Below are positions 31,393-39,376 of a DNA stretch of 64,000 bases, piece after piece (the first letter of the stretch is position 1; every line of letters starts with the position of its first letter). Made by a program: the position numbers and the translations under genes. The notes below the pieces were generated by a model. It was given only the letters and a program-made list of their open reading frames with translations, had not been told where the DNA came from and did not search any database. Source of the stretch: Sulfitobacter delicatus (GTDB lineage: Bacteria; Pseudomonadota; Alphaproteobacteria; Rhodobacterales; Rhodobacteraceae); NCBI RefSeq assembly GCF_900102535.1, contig NZ_FNBP01000006.1, positions 140,263 through 204,262 on the forward strand. Reading direction: 5' to 3'.

Positions 31393-32706
31393 ATGAAACC
31401 TAACTATGTGAAACTGGTCGAAAACACGCCGCTGCCCCGCATGGCATTGTGTCGTCAGACCTTTGCCGCCACCCAGATCGATGATCCGACCGCCGCTGTG
31501 GCCGAGGCGATGAAAGCAGCCTGCGTCAGCAAGGTGCAGCCCGGCATGTCCATCGCCATCACCGCCGGGAGCCGGGGGCTCGCCAATCTGCCAGAACTGC
31601 TCGCGGCCATCGTCGCAGAGGTGCGGGCCCGCGGGGCGCATCCTTTTGTGGTGCCGGCCATGGGTAGCCACGGCGGGGCGACGGCGGAGGGGCAGACGGC
31701 GCTTTTGGCGAAGCTCGGGGTGACCGAAGAGAGCCTTGGCTGCGAGATCCGCTCTTCGATGGAAACGGACGAGATCGGCGTGCTCGACAACGGCATGTCC
31801 GTGCGGATGGACCGTCATGCAAATGCCGCAGACGGGATCATCTTGTTTAACCGGATCAAGCCACATACCTCTTTCCGCGCGCCGAACGAGAGCGGCTTGG
31901 CCAAGATGCTGTCGATAGGGCTGGGCAAACAATCGGGCGCCGAGATGTGTCATTCCCGCGGGATCGACAACGTCGGGATATTTGTCGCGGAAATGGCCCG
32001 GATGAAGCTGGCGCGCTGCAAGGTGCTTTTTGGTATCGGCACGATTGAAAACGCTTACGACGGGCTGGCCGAAGTCGTCGCGCTGGACAGCGAAGGCATG
32101 TTGGAGGCCGAAGCGCCCTATCTGCAAGACGCCATGCGCAATATGCCGCGTCTGCCGCTTGGCCCACAGGACGCGCCGATGGCTTCGGGCGATCTGGATG
32201 TGCTGGTGGTCGATGAGATCGGCAAAGAGTTCTCCGGCACCGGGATGGACCCGAATATCACCCATCGGTTTACCAGCGATAAGATGCAGGTGCATCTGCA
32301 CATCGCGCGGCTGGTGGCGCTTGGTCTGTCGCCTCGGAGCAATGGCAACGGCAACGGCGCTGCGCGTGCGGATGTCATTACCGAACGGCTTGAGAAGGAC
32401 TTTGACCGCGAGGCGGTCTATGCCAACGCCATCACCTCGCAGGTGGTGAAACAGGCGAAAATCCCGATGGTGATGCCCTGTGATCGCACGGCGATCCAGA
32501 CGGCGATCAAGACCTGCGGGGCGGAGGATATCACCAGGGTGCGGATGCTGCGCATCCCTAATACGCTCAAGCTGGAATACCTCTATGCCTCCGAGGCGAT
32601 GCTGCCGGAACTGCGCGAACGTCTGGGGCTGGAAGTTGTTTGTGATCTGCAAGAGATGCAGTTCGACGCTGGCTTTTTGCGCAACCCGTGGCCGGAGGTG
32701 CACTGA
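31393..32706 (+). CDS. LarA-like nickel-pincer-nucleotide enzyme (DUF2088), probable hydroxyacid racemase or sugar-acid epimerase
   Basis: A 437-residue LarA homologue. By my alignment its His93 (MGSHGGAT), His158 (RIKPHTSF), Lys171 (ESGLAKML) and His187 (EMCHSRG) match the catalytic His108 and His174, the cofactor-tethering Lys184 and the nickel-ligand His200 of Lactiplantibacillus LarA. The spacings are nearly the same (65, 13 and 16 residues versus 66, 10 and 16). The NPN site is therefore intact. The gene sits between a UxaA-type dehydratase and larC, among aldonate-degrading genes, so a sugar acid or other 2-hydroxy acid is a likelier substrate than lactate. No lactate permease or lactate dehydrogenase adjoins it. 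Confidence 0.9.
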   Translation: MKPNYVKLVENTPLPRMALCRQTFAATQIDDPTAAVAEAMKAACVSKVQPGMSIAITAGSRGLANLPELLAAIVAEVRARGAHPFVVPAMGSHGGATAEGQTALLAKLGVTEESLGCEIRSSMETDEIGVLDNGMSVRMDRHANAADGIILFNRIKPHTSFRAPNESGLAKMLSIGLGKQSGAEMCHSRGIDNVGIFVAEMARMKLARCKVLFGIGTIENAYDGLAEVVALDSEGMLEAEAPYLQDAMRNMPRLPLGPQDAPMASGDLDVLVVDEIGKEFSGTGMDPNITHRFTSDKMQVHLHIARLVALGLSPRSNGNGNGAARADVITERLEKDFDREAVYANAITSQVVKQAKIPMVMPCDRTAIQTAIKTCGAEDITRVRMLRIPNTLKLEYLYASEAMLPELRERLGLEVVCDLQEMQFDAGFLRNPWPEVH

Positions 32707-33887
32707 TGGGCGGGCAGGGGCTGCATCTGCACTTAGACCCGGTGGGCGGTGCTGCGGGGGACATGTTCATCGCGGCGATGCTGCATGCGTTCCCCGATCT
32801 GGCAGAGCGCGTCCTGGCTGATGTTGCAGCGGTGCTGCCAGCAGAGGTGGGCCACGCGAAACTGTCCGAACATGTCGCCTCTGGCATCACGGCGCGACGG
32901 TTTGAACTGGTGCCGGCCACCGAGGGCGCTGGCGCGCGGCATGGGGCCGAGACGACTTACCGTGCCATGCGAGAGCTGTTGGAAAAGGCGCCGCTGTCGG
33001 AGGGCACCGCGGCGGCCGCCTGCGCAATACTCCACCGCATTGCCGAGGCCGAAGCGCAGGTGCATGGCATTCCCATCGACCGGGTGCATTTTCACGAGAT
33101 CGCCGATTGGGATGCATTGATGGACGTTACCGCCGCGGGGAGCATCTGCGCAGCGCTGACTGGCGCACAATTCTCTCTATCTCCTCTGCCGCTCGGCGGG
33201 GGGCTGGTTGAGACGGCGCATGGCAAACTGCCTGTGCCGGCGCCTGCCACGGCGCTGATCCTCAAAGGATACGACTGGCATGATGACGGCGTGCCGGGGG
33301 AGCGGGTAACCCCCACCGGGGCCGCAATCTTGGCGCATGTGACCAGTGGCACCCCCACCGCAACGCGGCCTCCGGGGAGGCTGCGCTGCACAGGTTCGGG
33401 GGCCGGTACGCGCGTGATGAAAGGGCTGCCGAACATCCTGCGGGTCAGCGTTTTCGATACGGCCAAAGGGGGTATCGAGCAGGACAGCCTGATCCAACTG
33501 GCCAGCGACATCGACGATATGACGGGCGAAGAACTTGGCTTTGCCACTGATAAACTGCGCGCCCTACCCGGTGTGGTCGATCTGATTTTGATGGTGGGAC
33601 AAGGCAAGAAATCCCGCCCCGTCACACGGCTGGAGTTGTTGGTTCGTCCGGATAGCGCGGACACAGTTGCTGCTCAGGTTTTCGATCTGACATCCACGCT
33701 TGGCCTGCGTCGCTCCACGGTGGATCGGATGATCCTGCCCCGCGAAAGCGACAGTTCTAACGCACCCCGGCGCAAGCGTGCGGCGCGGCCCGGCGGGCAA
33801 GAAACGATCAAGGTCGAGAGTGACGATCTGGCCGACGCCGAAACGCTGCACGAACGGCGTTTGCGGGCGCGGGCCGCGGAGACTTAA
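32706..33887 (+). CDS. larC: LarC, nickel insertion protein for the nickel-pincer nucleotide cofactor
   Basis: A 393-residue single-frame LarC; ATG 32706 overlaps the stop of the LarA-like gene by 1 bp. Recognisable blocks are HLDPVGGAAGDMFIAAMLHA at the N-terminus, HFHEIADWDALMDVTAAG (the histidine/acidic segment), PLPLGGGLVETAHGKLPVPAPAT split by the family pattern, and TPTGAAIL. The C-terminal domain has DIDDMTGEELG. LarC uses CTP to insert nickel into the bis-thiocarboxylate precursor. No programmed frameshift between halves is needed here, unlike larC1/larC2 of lactobacilli. The last about 40 residues are basic and variable. Confidence 0.93.
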   Translation: MGGQGLHLHLDPVGGAAGDMFIAAMLHAFPDLAERVLADVAAVLPAEVGHAKLSEHVASGITARRFELVPATEGAGARHGAETTYRAMRELLEKAPLSEGTAAAACAILHRIAEAEAQVHGIPIDRVHFHEIADWDALMDVTAAGSICAALTGAQFSLSPLPLGGGLVETAHGKLPVPAPATALILKGYDWHDDGVPGERVTPTGAAILAHVTSGTPTATRPPGRLRCTGSGAGTRVMKGLPNILRVSVFDTAKGGIEQDSLIQLASDIDDMTGEELGFATDKLRALPGVVDLILMVGQGKKSRPVTRLELLVRPDSADTVAAQVFDLTSTLGLRRSTVDRMILPRESDSSNAPRRKRAARPGGQETIKVESDDLADAETLHERRLRARAAET

Positions 33888-33897
33888 GCGTAGGCGG

Positions 33898-33934
33898 GCG
33901 CCTGGGTGATCTATCTTGCTTATCACTCAGGCGC
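33898..33934. terminator. Hairpin after larC that also carries a LysR-type half-site
   Basis: GCGCCTGGGTGAT (33898-33910) and ATCACTCAGGCGC (33922-33934) form a 13-bp stem with one G-T wobble and an 11-nt loop. There is no U-tract. The segment includes CTTATCACT (33919-33927), the same 9-mer as in the long inverted repeat at 35660-35696. It could therefore be an operator for the LysR gene starting at 33970 as well as, or instead of, a terminator for the larC operon. Confidence 0.5.
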
Positions 33935-33969
33935 GTGTGAAAACCCCTAAAGTCGTTTCTGGGGGCCGC

Positions 33970-34878
33970 ATGGATAAGCAACTGACCGCCTCGCTGCGGC
34001 AATACGAGGTTTTTGTCGCTATCGCTGACACGCTGCATTTTGGTCAGGCGGCGGCGAACCTCGGCGTGGCGCAACCCGCATTGACCCAGCAGCTAAAACA
34101 TCTGGAAAACGCCTTTGGCGGTGAGCTTCTGTTCGATCGTAATCGCCGCCGGGTGATGTTGACAGATTTTGGCGCGGCGCTTTTGCCCGAGGCGCGTGCG
34201 CTGTTGCAGCAGGCGCGCCGGGTCGAGGCGATAGCCCAAGCGGCCCGCGACGGAAAGCGCGGGCGGATCGAGCTCGCCTATGTCGGCTCCGCCTCCTACG
34301 GCGGGGTGTTGGGGCGGCTTTTACGTGACTTTCGCGCGGGCGCGGAAGATGTCGACCTCATTTTGCGCGAGATGAATATGGACCTTCAGATCAATGAGAT
34401 CGTCGCGGGCAGGCTCGATGCGGGATTTGTGCGCCTCCCCCTGTCGGGCGTCCCTGATGTGTTGGAAACTTTGACTGTGCATAGTGAAGACATCATGCTC
34501 GCCGTGCCGCCGGATCATCGCTTGGCGGAGGCTGATGCGGTCACAATATCCGAACTGCGCGATGAGGGATTTATCTTTACCCACCTCGGCCCTGATATGG
34601 GGTTCGCTGCCTGCGCGTATAAGCTCTGCGCGGACGCCGGTTTCGCCCCGCGCATTGAGCACCGCGCGCCGCAGTTCACCGCAATTGTCAGCTTTGTATC
34701 CGCCGGATTGGGCGTGGCATTCGTCCCAGCCTCGGCGGCGCGAATGAAAGACGCAGGCGTCGTGTTTTTGCCGATCCGCAACCCGTCAGTGCAAAGCCGC
34801 ATTGGATTGGCCTATCTGAAAGACCCAAGCAACCCCGCCCTGCGCCGGCTGCTCGCTGCCGCAACGCCCGAAGGCTGA
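33970..34878 (+). CDS. LysR family transcriptional regulator
   Basis: A 302-residue protein of standard length from ATG 33970; the frame is open 18 codons further upstream. The N-terminal HTH reads LRQYEVFVAIADTLHFGQAA then VAQPALTQQLKHLENAFGG. The rest is a periplasmic-binding-like effector domain (LAYVGSASYGGVLGRLLRDF, MLAVPPDHRLAEAD, ISFVSAGLGVAFVP-type segment). It ends directly against the convergent SDR gene. A repeated CTTATCACT motif upstream of itself and in the promoter between the SDR and 3-hydroxyacyl-CoA-dehydrogenase-like genes makes those genes its likely targets. The effector is unknown. Confidence 0.93.
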   Translation: MDKQLTASLRQYEVFVAIADTLHFGQAAANLGVAQPALTQQLKHLENAFGGELLFDRNRRRVMLTDFGAALLPEARALLQQARRVEAIAQAARDGKRGRIELAYVGSASYGGVLGRLLRDFRAGAEDVDLILREMNMDLQINEIVAGRLDAGFVRLPLSGVPDVLETLTVHSEDIMLAVPPDHRLAEADAVTISELRDEGFIFTHLGPDMGFAACAYKLCADAGFAPRIEHRAPQFTAIVSFVSAGLGVAFVPASAARMKDAGVVFLPIRNPSVQSRIGLAYLKDPSNPALRRLLAAATPEG

Positions 34879-35595
34879 CTAGCCAACCGCCGTGCCACCA
34901 CAGACGAACACGGTTTGTCCCGTTATAAACCCGCTGCGCGCGTCTGCGAAAAAGGACACCGCCTGCGCAACATCCTCGGGCGTTCCCATGCGGCCTATGG
35001 GCACCGCATCGACAATGGCGCGGGTCTCGGGCGCCTCCTTGGGGTTGTTCTCCCAAAAAGCGCTGGTTGCGATAGGGCCGGGGGCGACGCAGTTCACGGT
35101 AATCCCGTCGGTCGCCAACTCCAGCGCCCAAGTTCGCGCCATCGACTGGATAGCACCCTTGCTGGCGGAATAGAGCGTCCGGTCGATCTTGCCCTTCGTG
35201 ACGCGGCTGGTGTTCATCACAATGCGCCCTCCACCCGCCTGACGCATGCCGGGCACCAGAAGCTTGGCCGCAAGGATGCTCGGCCGCAGGTTGAGGTGCA
35301 TGATGCTGTCCAAGTCATCAATATCCACCGCGTCGAAAGGGGCAGGCTTCACGATGCCGACGTTGTTGACCAGACAGGTGACCGGCCCTTGCGCGAGGAT
35401 ATACTCTAGCGCGGCAGTTGTAGCTTCAGGGTCAGACAGATCGACCTGTTGAGCATCGGGACGCAAGGCTTCGCCTTCTGGCTCAGCGATGTCGAGCACA
35501 AAGACCCGCCATCCGTCCGCCGCCAACCGCCGCGCGATCCCTAGCCCGATGTTACGCGCGCCCCCAGTGACAACTGCGTTCCCGAGCCTGCTCAT
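34879..35595 (-). CDS. Short-chain dehydrogenase/reductase (FabG-like SDR)
   Basis: A 238-residue SDR. It has VTGGARNIGLGIARRLA as the cofactor loop, NNVGIVKP in place of NNAG, the catalytic Ser in NTSRVTKG, YSASKGAIQSMAR with the Tyr/Lys pair, and the C-terminal GFITGQTVFVCGGTAVG. It is divergent from the 3-hydroxyacyl-CoA-dehydrogenase-like and BKACE genes across a long inverted repeat, so it probably acts in the same pathway on a hydroxy or keto acid. Its stop abuts that of lysR with no spacing. Confidence 0.92.
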   Translation of the reverse strand: MSRLGNAVVTGGARNIGLGIARRLAADGWRVFVLDIAEPEGEALRPDAQQVDLSDPEATTAALEYILAQGPVTCLVNNVGIVKPAPFDAVDIDDLDSIMHLNLRPSILAAKLLVPGMRQAGGGRIVMNTSRVTKGKIDRTLYSASKGAIQSMARTWALELATDGITVNCVAPGPIATSAFWENNPKEAPETRAIVDAVPIGRMGTPEDVAQAVSFFADARSGFITGQTVFVCGGTAVG

Positions 35596-35659
35596 TGGAG
35601 AGTTACACTAAAAGACAGTGGGCCAAATCGCGTCATCAGGCATCCTTTCATCAAACCGC

Positions 35660-35696
35660 TATTTACTTATCACTGTGGCATAGTGATAAGTAAATA
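35660..35696. promoter_or_regulatory. Perfect 15-bp-arm inverted repeat, LysR operator candidate
   Basis: TATTTACTTATCACT (35660-35674) and AGTGATAAGTAAATA (35682-35696) are perfect inverted arms around a 7-bp centre, GTGGCAT. The repeat is AT-rich in a GC-rich background. It lies between two divergent genes, 64 bp from the SDR start and 18 bp from the plus-strand start. The inner 9-mer CTTATCACT recurs just upstream of lysR at 33919-33927. Its size and context fit a regulator site rather than a terminator. Confidence 0.75.
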
Positions 35697-35714
35697 AGTT
35701 ATTGGAGGGGAGCC

Positions 35715-36584
35715 ATGGCAGAACGTATCATTATCGTCGGCGCCGGCACGATGGGTCAATCAATTGGCCGCCTTTTTGCCGCACATGACTGGCAGGTCCA
35801 CGCCGTGGACCCGACGAAGGCCGCACGCGTTACGTTTTCATCGGCAGTGCCTAACGCGACAGTAAGCGCCACACTTGCTGAGGCAGGGCAGGCGGATATA
35901 GCGTTGGAGTGCGTGCCGGAAGATCTGGCTTTGAAGCAAGAGACGCTTGCCGCTCTGGAAGACACGGTTCCGCAAGGGGCGGCGATCCTGTCCAACACCT
36001 CTGGTCTCACGCTCGAAGAGATGTCCGAGCGGATGACTCGACCAGAGCGCGCCATTATCACCCATTTCTTCAACCCCGGCGACGTCATCCCCGCGGTCGA
36101 AGTAGTGGCTGCAAAGAATGCCCCTGCCGGCCTATGCGACAAGGTCATGACATTGCTGCGCCGCCTCGACAGACGCCCCGTTAGGCTCGACCACGCGCCC
36201 CCCGGATTTGTGGCCAACCGCATCCAACATGCCATCATGCGCGAGTGCCTGCATCTCGTGGACGAAGGTGTGGCCGATCCGGCTGCGATCGACGAAATCG
36301 TGCAATGGTCCATCGGGGTACGCATGGCGCTGTCCGGCCCCTTCCGGCAGCGCGACCTGAACGGGCTTGGCACACATCTGAGCATCGCCGAATACCTCTA
36401 CCCCGATCTCGCCGACCGCCACACGCCTTCTCCCACATTGGCCAATCTGGTGGCACAGGGTCATTTGGGCAAACGCAGCGGCAAGGGGTTTTACGATTGG
36501 CCAAGCGCCCCCGAAGCAGCGGCTGCGCCTGTCGATGAAAGCCTGCGTCGGGTCATCTCTATCGCCAAGGGCACAGCCGACTGA
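35715..36584 (+). CDS. 3-hydroxyacyl-CoA dehydrogenase family protein (hydroxyacid dehydrogenase)
   Basis: A 289-residue single-domain protein. The N-terminal Rossmann segment is IIIVGAGTMGQSIGRLFAAH. The catalytic His/Glu region is ITHFFNPGDVIPAVEVV, followed by APPGFVANRIQHAIMRE and the C-terminal dimer domain ending GKRSGKGFYDW. Such stand-alone proteins oxidize 3-hydroxy acids or their CoA esters; carnitine dehydrogenase and lambda-crystallin are relatives. The next gene, 24 bp on, is a BKACE enzyme that cleaves 3-keto acids. The likely joint reaction is oxidation of a 3-hydroxy acid and then cleavage of the keto product. Confidence 0.9.
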   Translation: MAERIIIVGAGTMGQSIGRLFAAHDWQVHAVDPTKAARVTFSSAVPNATVSATLAEAGQADIALECVPEDLALKQETLAALEDTVPQGAAILSNTSGLTLEEMSERMTRPERAIITHFFNPGDVIPAVEVVAAKNAPAGLCDKVMTLLRRLDRRPVRLDHAPPGFVANRIQHAIMRECLHLVDEGVADPAAIDEIVQWSIGVRMALSGPFRQRDLNGLGTHLSIAEYLYPDLADRHTPSPTLANLVAQGHLGKRSGKGFYDWPSAPEAAAAPVDESLRRVISIAKGTAD

Positions 36585-36608
36585 CCCTGCTAATACCAGA
36601 GGATTCCC

Positions 36609-37439
36609 ATGACCGAAAAACCCGCAATCATCTGTGTCGCCATTACAGGTTCGCTCCCGACCAAAGCAGACAATCCCTCGGTCCCGATTGATGTATCCGA
36701 GCAGATTGAAAGCACACAAGCTGCGTTCGAGGCTGGGGCCACCATCTGTCATGCCCATGTCCGCACCGCAGATGGCTCGCCAACCGCCGACCCAGACCGC
36801 TTTGCCCGCTTGCAGGAGGGGCTTCGCAAACATTGTCCGGAGATGATCATTCAATTCTCTACCGGCGGACGGTCGGGGGCCGGAAAGAGCCGCGGCGGCA
36901 TGCTGCCCCTGCGCCCGGACATGGCGTCACTATCGGTCGGCTCGAACAATTTTCCGAACCGTGTGTATGAGAACCCGCCAGACCTTGTGGATTGGCTTGC
37001 ATCCGAAATGAAGACTTACCAGGTTCTGCCCGAGATCGAGGTATTTGACCTGAGCCACATCCTGAAGGCCAAGGCGATGGCGGACGCGGGAGAGATCCCG
37101 GCGCGGCCCTATATCCAGTTTGTTATGGGCGTGAAAAACGCCATGCCCGCAGACCGCGCAGTGTTTGATTTCTATATCCAAACAGTCAAACGACTGTTCG
37201 GCGACGACTTGCCGTGGTGTGCAGCCGGGATCGGGCGGCATCAGGCAGAGTTGAACGAATGGTGCGCCGCTGCGGGCGGCCACCTGCGCACAGGTTTAGA
37301 AGATAACATCCGGATGGACAGATACACCCTCGCCTCGTCAAATGCAGCGCTTGTGACCCGCGCAGTTGAGATCTGCAAAGCCGCCGGCCGCCCCATTGCG
37401 ACCCCACAACAAGCGCGACAGATCTTGAGGCTGTCATGA
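36609..37439 (+). CDS. Beta-keto acid cleavage enzyme (BKACE, DUF849 family)
   Basis: A 276-residue TIM-barrel enzyme. The zinc ligands are seen in CHAHVRTADG (His48, His50), with the substrate-site segment IQFSTGGRSG. The C-terminal LRTGLEDNIRMDRYTLASSNAALV carries the conserved acidic residue. BKACE enzymes condense a beta-keto acid with acetyl-CoA to give acetoacetate plus a new CoA ester. It follows the 3-hydroxyacyl-CoA-dehydrogenase-like gene, as in carnitine degradation, but the hotdog thioesterase partner of that route is absent, so the keto acid is probably a different one. Confidence 0.92.
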   Translation: MTEKPAIICVAITGSLPTKADNPSVPIDVSEQIESTQAAFEAGATICHAHVRTADGSPTADPDRFARLQEGLRKHCPEMIIQFSTGGRSGAGKSRGGMLPLRPDMASLSVGSNNFPNRVYENPPDLVDWLASEMKTYQVLPEIEVFDLSHILKAKAMADAGEIPARPYIQFVMGVKNAMPADRAVFDFYIQTVKRLFGDDLPWCAAGIGRHQAELNEWCAAAGGHLRTGLEDNIRMDRYTLASSNAALVTRAVEICKAAGRPIATPQQARQILRLS

Positions 37440-37517
37440 TTTTATTTGCGTAAGCATCTGGCCCTGCAAACCGACTTACCCCTAAACTAACTTCAGACAT
37501 ATTTTGAGGAAATTGAC

Positions 37518-37676
37518 ATGAAAAAGCTGATTGGCGCATGCACCCTTCTGGCAGCCCCACTCGCCGCCGATCCCGGCGCGCATATCCATCCACATGGCGA
37601 TGACCCTTTCTGGTCGATCGCGGCTCTTCTTGTGGCGGCTGTGGTCGTCGGGGCCATGATCTTGCGGCGGAAGTAA
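37518..37676 (+). CDS. Small His-rich single-pass membrane protein (52 aa)
   Basis: ATG 37518 has AGGA at 37507-37510. The protein begins MKKLIGACTLLAAPLAA, a short signal-peptide-like stretch. A His/Asp-rich hydrophilic segment follows (AHIHPHGDDP, residues 21-30), then a hydrophobic helix (WSIAALLVAAVVVGAMIL, about residues 32-49) and a basic end LRRK. I do not recognise a named function. The layout suggests a periplasmic metal-binding loop anchored in the inner membrane, but that is only inference. Flanking genes (BKACE, ugd) do not suggest a partner. Confidence 0.7.
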   Translation: MKKLIGACTLLAAPLAADPGAHIHPHGDDPFWSIAALLVAAVVVGAMILRRK

Positions 37677-37899
37677 CGTTCGCTTGTTGGGGCTTTACGT
37701 TTAACTTAAGTCGCGATGCGTTCGCTTTGTGGTCTCTCCGAGGCATCAATGTTTAGCGTGGTAAAGCGGTAGCCGGGCAGCGGCTCAGGGACTGCGACTG
37801 TAAGAATTTCCTATTCGACTAGGGCCAGCGAACTGTGGCTTTCCAACGGGGCAGGGGCGCTCTATCACGATAGTGAGTAACGCAAAAAGGGCGCCTGTA

Positions 37900-39075
37900 A
37901 TGTCTCGAACCAAGATCGCCGTAGCTGGTATCGGCTATGTGGGCCTGTCCAATGCCGTCCTGCTCGCCCAACACAACGACGTTACGGCTGTCGATCTCAA
38001 TCCGGAACGGGTGGCGCAGGTCAATGCGAAGCGCGCGCCAATCGTTGACCCTGAGATCGAACGCTTTCTGGCGGAGAAGGATCTTCATCTGCATGCCACC
38101 TCTGAGGCGGCAGAAGCCTACCGTGATGCTGAGTATGTGCTGATTGCCACGCCTACGAACTACGATCCGCGCACCAACGTCTTTGACACGTCCAGCGTCG
38201 AGGCAGTGGTCCAAGAGGTCATGTCGCTGACCACCACGGCGACGATCATAATCAAGTCCACTGTTCCGGTCGGATATACTGCTGCCTTGGCTGCGCGGTT
38301 GGAGACCGACCAATTGATCTTCAGCCCCGAGTTTCTGCGCGAGGGGCGCGCCCTTTATGACAACCTGCATCCTTCGCGCATCGTCGTCGGCGAAGATAGC
38401 CCACGCGCCCGCCGGTTTGCTTCCCTGCTCGCCGAAGGGGCGGTGGATCGGGACATCCCGATGCTCTTCACCGGGTCTTCGGAGGCGGAAGCGGTCAAGC
38501 TTTTCGCCAATACGTTCTTGGCTATGCGTGTCGCCTATTTCAACGAGATGGACAGCTACGCGCTGACCAACGGGCTCGACACCCGCCAGATCATTGACGG
38601 CGTCTGCTTAGACCCGCGCATTGGCGATCAGTATAATAACCCGTCTTTCGGCTACGGCGGCTACTGCTTGCCAAAGGATTCCAAACAGCTGCTCGCGAAT
38701 TATTCCGAAGTGCCGCAGAACCTGATCAATGCGATCGTTGAGGCCAACCGCACCCGCAAAGATTTTGTCTCGGAGCAGATCCTCGCTCTGGCTCCGCGCC
38801 GGGTTGGCATCTACCGATTGGTGATGAAGGCCGGGTCCGATAATTTTCGACAGAGTTCGGTGCAGGGCATCATGAAGCGGATCAAGGCCAAGGGGATTGA
38901 AGTCACCGTTTACGAGCCGGTGATGGAAGAAGACAGCTTCTTTGGCTCAGAGGTCGTTCGCGACCTGCAGCGGTTCAAAGACGAGGCTGACGTTATCGTG
39001 GCGAACCGCAGCCACCCCGATCTTGAAGACGTCGCTGAGAAGGTCTTTACCCGTGATTTATTCGGCGCTGACTAA
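37900..39075 (+). CDS. ugd: UDP-glucose 6-dehydrogenase
   Basis: A 391-residue enzyme of the short (E. coli Ugd-like) class; ATG 37900 has AAAAAGGG upstream. The NAD loop is [15 protein letters not shown]. Further features are [26 protein letters not shown] and the catalytic Cys256 in [16 protein letters not shown]. It oxidizes UDP-glucose to UDP-glucuronate for polysaccharide synthesis. It stands alone, about 13 kb from the rfb genes. The 223-bp gap before it holds a small inverted repeat, CTATC-AC-GATAG (37862-37873), and no gene that I can recognise. Confidence 0.95.
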   Translation: MSRTKIAVAGIGYVGLSNAVLLAQHNDVTAVDLNPERVAQVNAKRAPIVDPEIERFLAEKDLHLHATSEAAEAYRDAEYVLIATPTNYDPRTNVFDTSSVEAVVQEVMSLTTTATIIIKSTVPVGYTAALAARLETDQLIFSPEFLREGRALYDNLHPSRIVVGEDSPRARRFASLLAEGAVDRDIPMLFTGSSEAEAVKLFANTFLAMRVAYFNEMDSYALTNGLDTRQIIDGVCLDPRIGDQYNNPSFGYGGYCLPKDSKQLLANYSEVPQNLINAIVEANRTRKDFVSEQILALAPRRVGIYRLVMKAGSDNFRQSSVQGIMKRIKAKGIEVTVYEPVMEEDSFFGSEVVRDLQRFKDEADVIVANRSHPDLEDVAEKVFTRDLFGAD

Positions 39076-39376
39076 CTAAGAAGTCAACGCATTTCTGCAT
39101 TTTGTTGGCTTGTTGTATTAGGGCGGCTCAACGCAGCTCTGCCGTATTTTTGGGCGATCGCTGATTGCTTGGCGGGACTGTATTGGTGTTTGGCTGCTGC
39201 CGGGCTAACCCAAAAGATGGCGCTTTTCATTTATTTTCAACCGTCTAGCCAGCTCATGCCGCTGCGGATCGATCCCTCCCAGCGAAAACTTTTCGCGACC
39301 GCTAGCAAAATAACACTATTCAACAGTTATGATAGTTTGCTACCAACGCTGCAGGGAATCCAACAGGAGAGAACAA
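39076..39376 (+). promoter_or_regulatory. 301-bp intergenic region with imperfect dyad before the peptide-uptake operon
   Basis: No convincing gene is seen here; a 73-codon open frame runs through but lacks a ribosome site and family features. Near the operon start, TAGCAAA (39303-39309) and TTTGCTA (39336-39342) form the ends of a 40-bp imperfect dyad with an AT-rich middle. This could bind the RpiR-type regulator encoded downstream in the same operon. AGGAGAG (39365-39371) is the ribosome site of the next gene. Confidence 0.4.

Noticed and set aside
31156..32703. 515-codon minus-strand open frame opposite the LarA-like gene
   Set aside because: This is a shadow of a well-supported gene with intact active-site residues; the reverse translation has no family features.
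31393..32706. Lactate racemase larA in the strict sense
   Set aside because: The active site is NPN-type, but the neighbours are sugar-acid enzymes, with no lactate permease or lactate dehydrogenase. I therefore call it LarA-like without a symbol.
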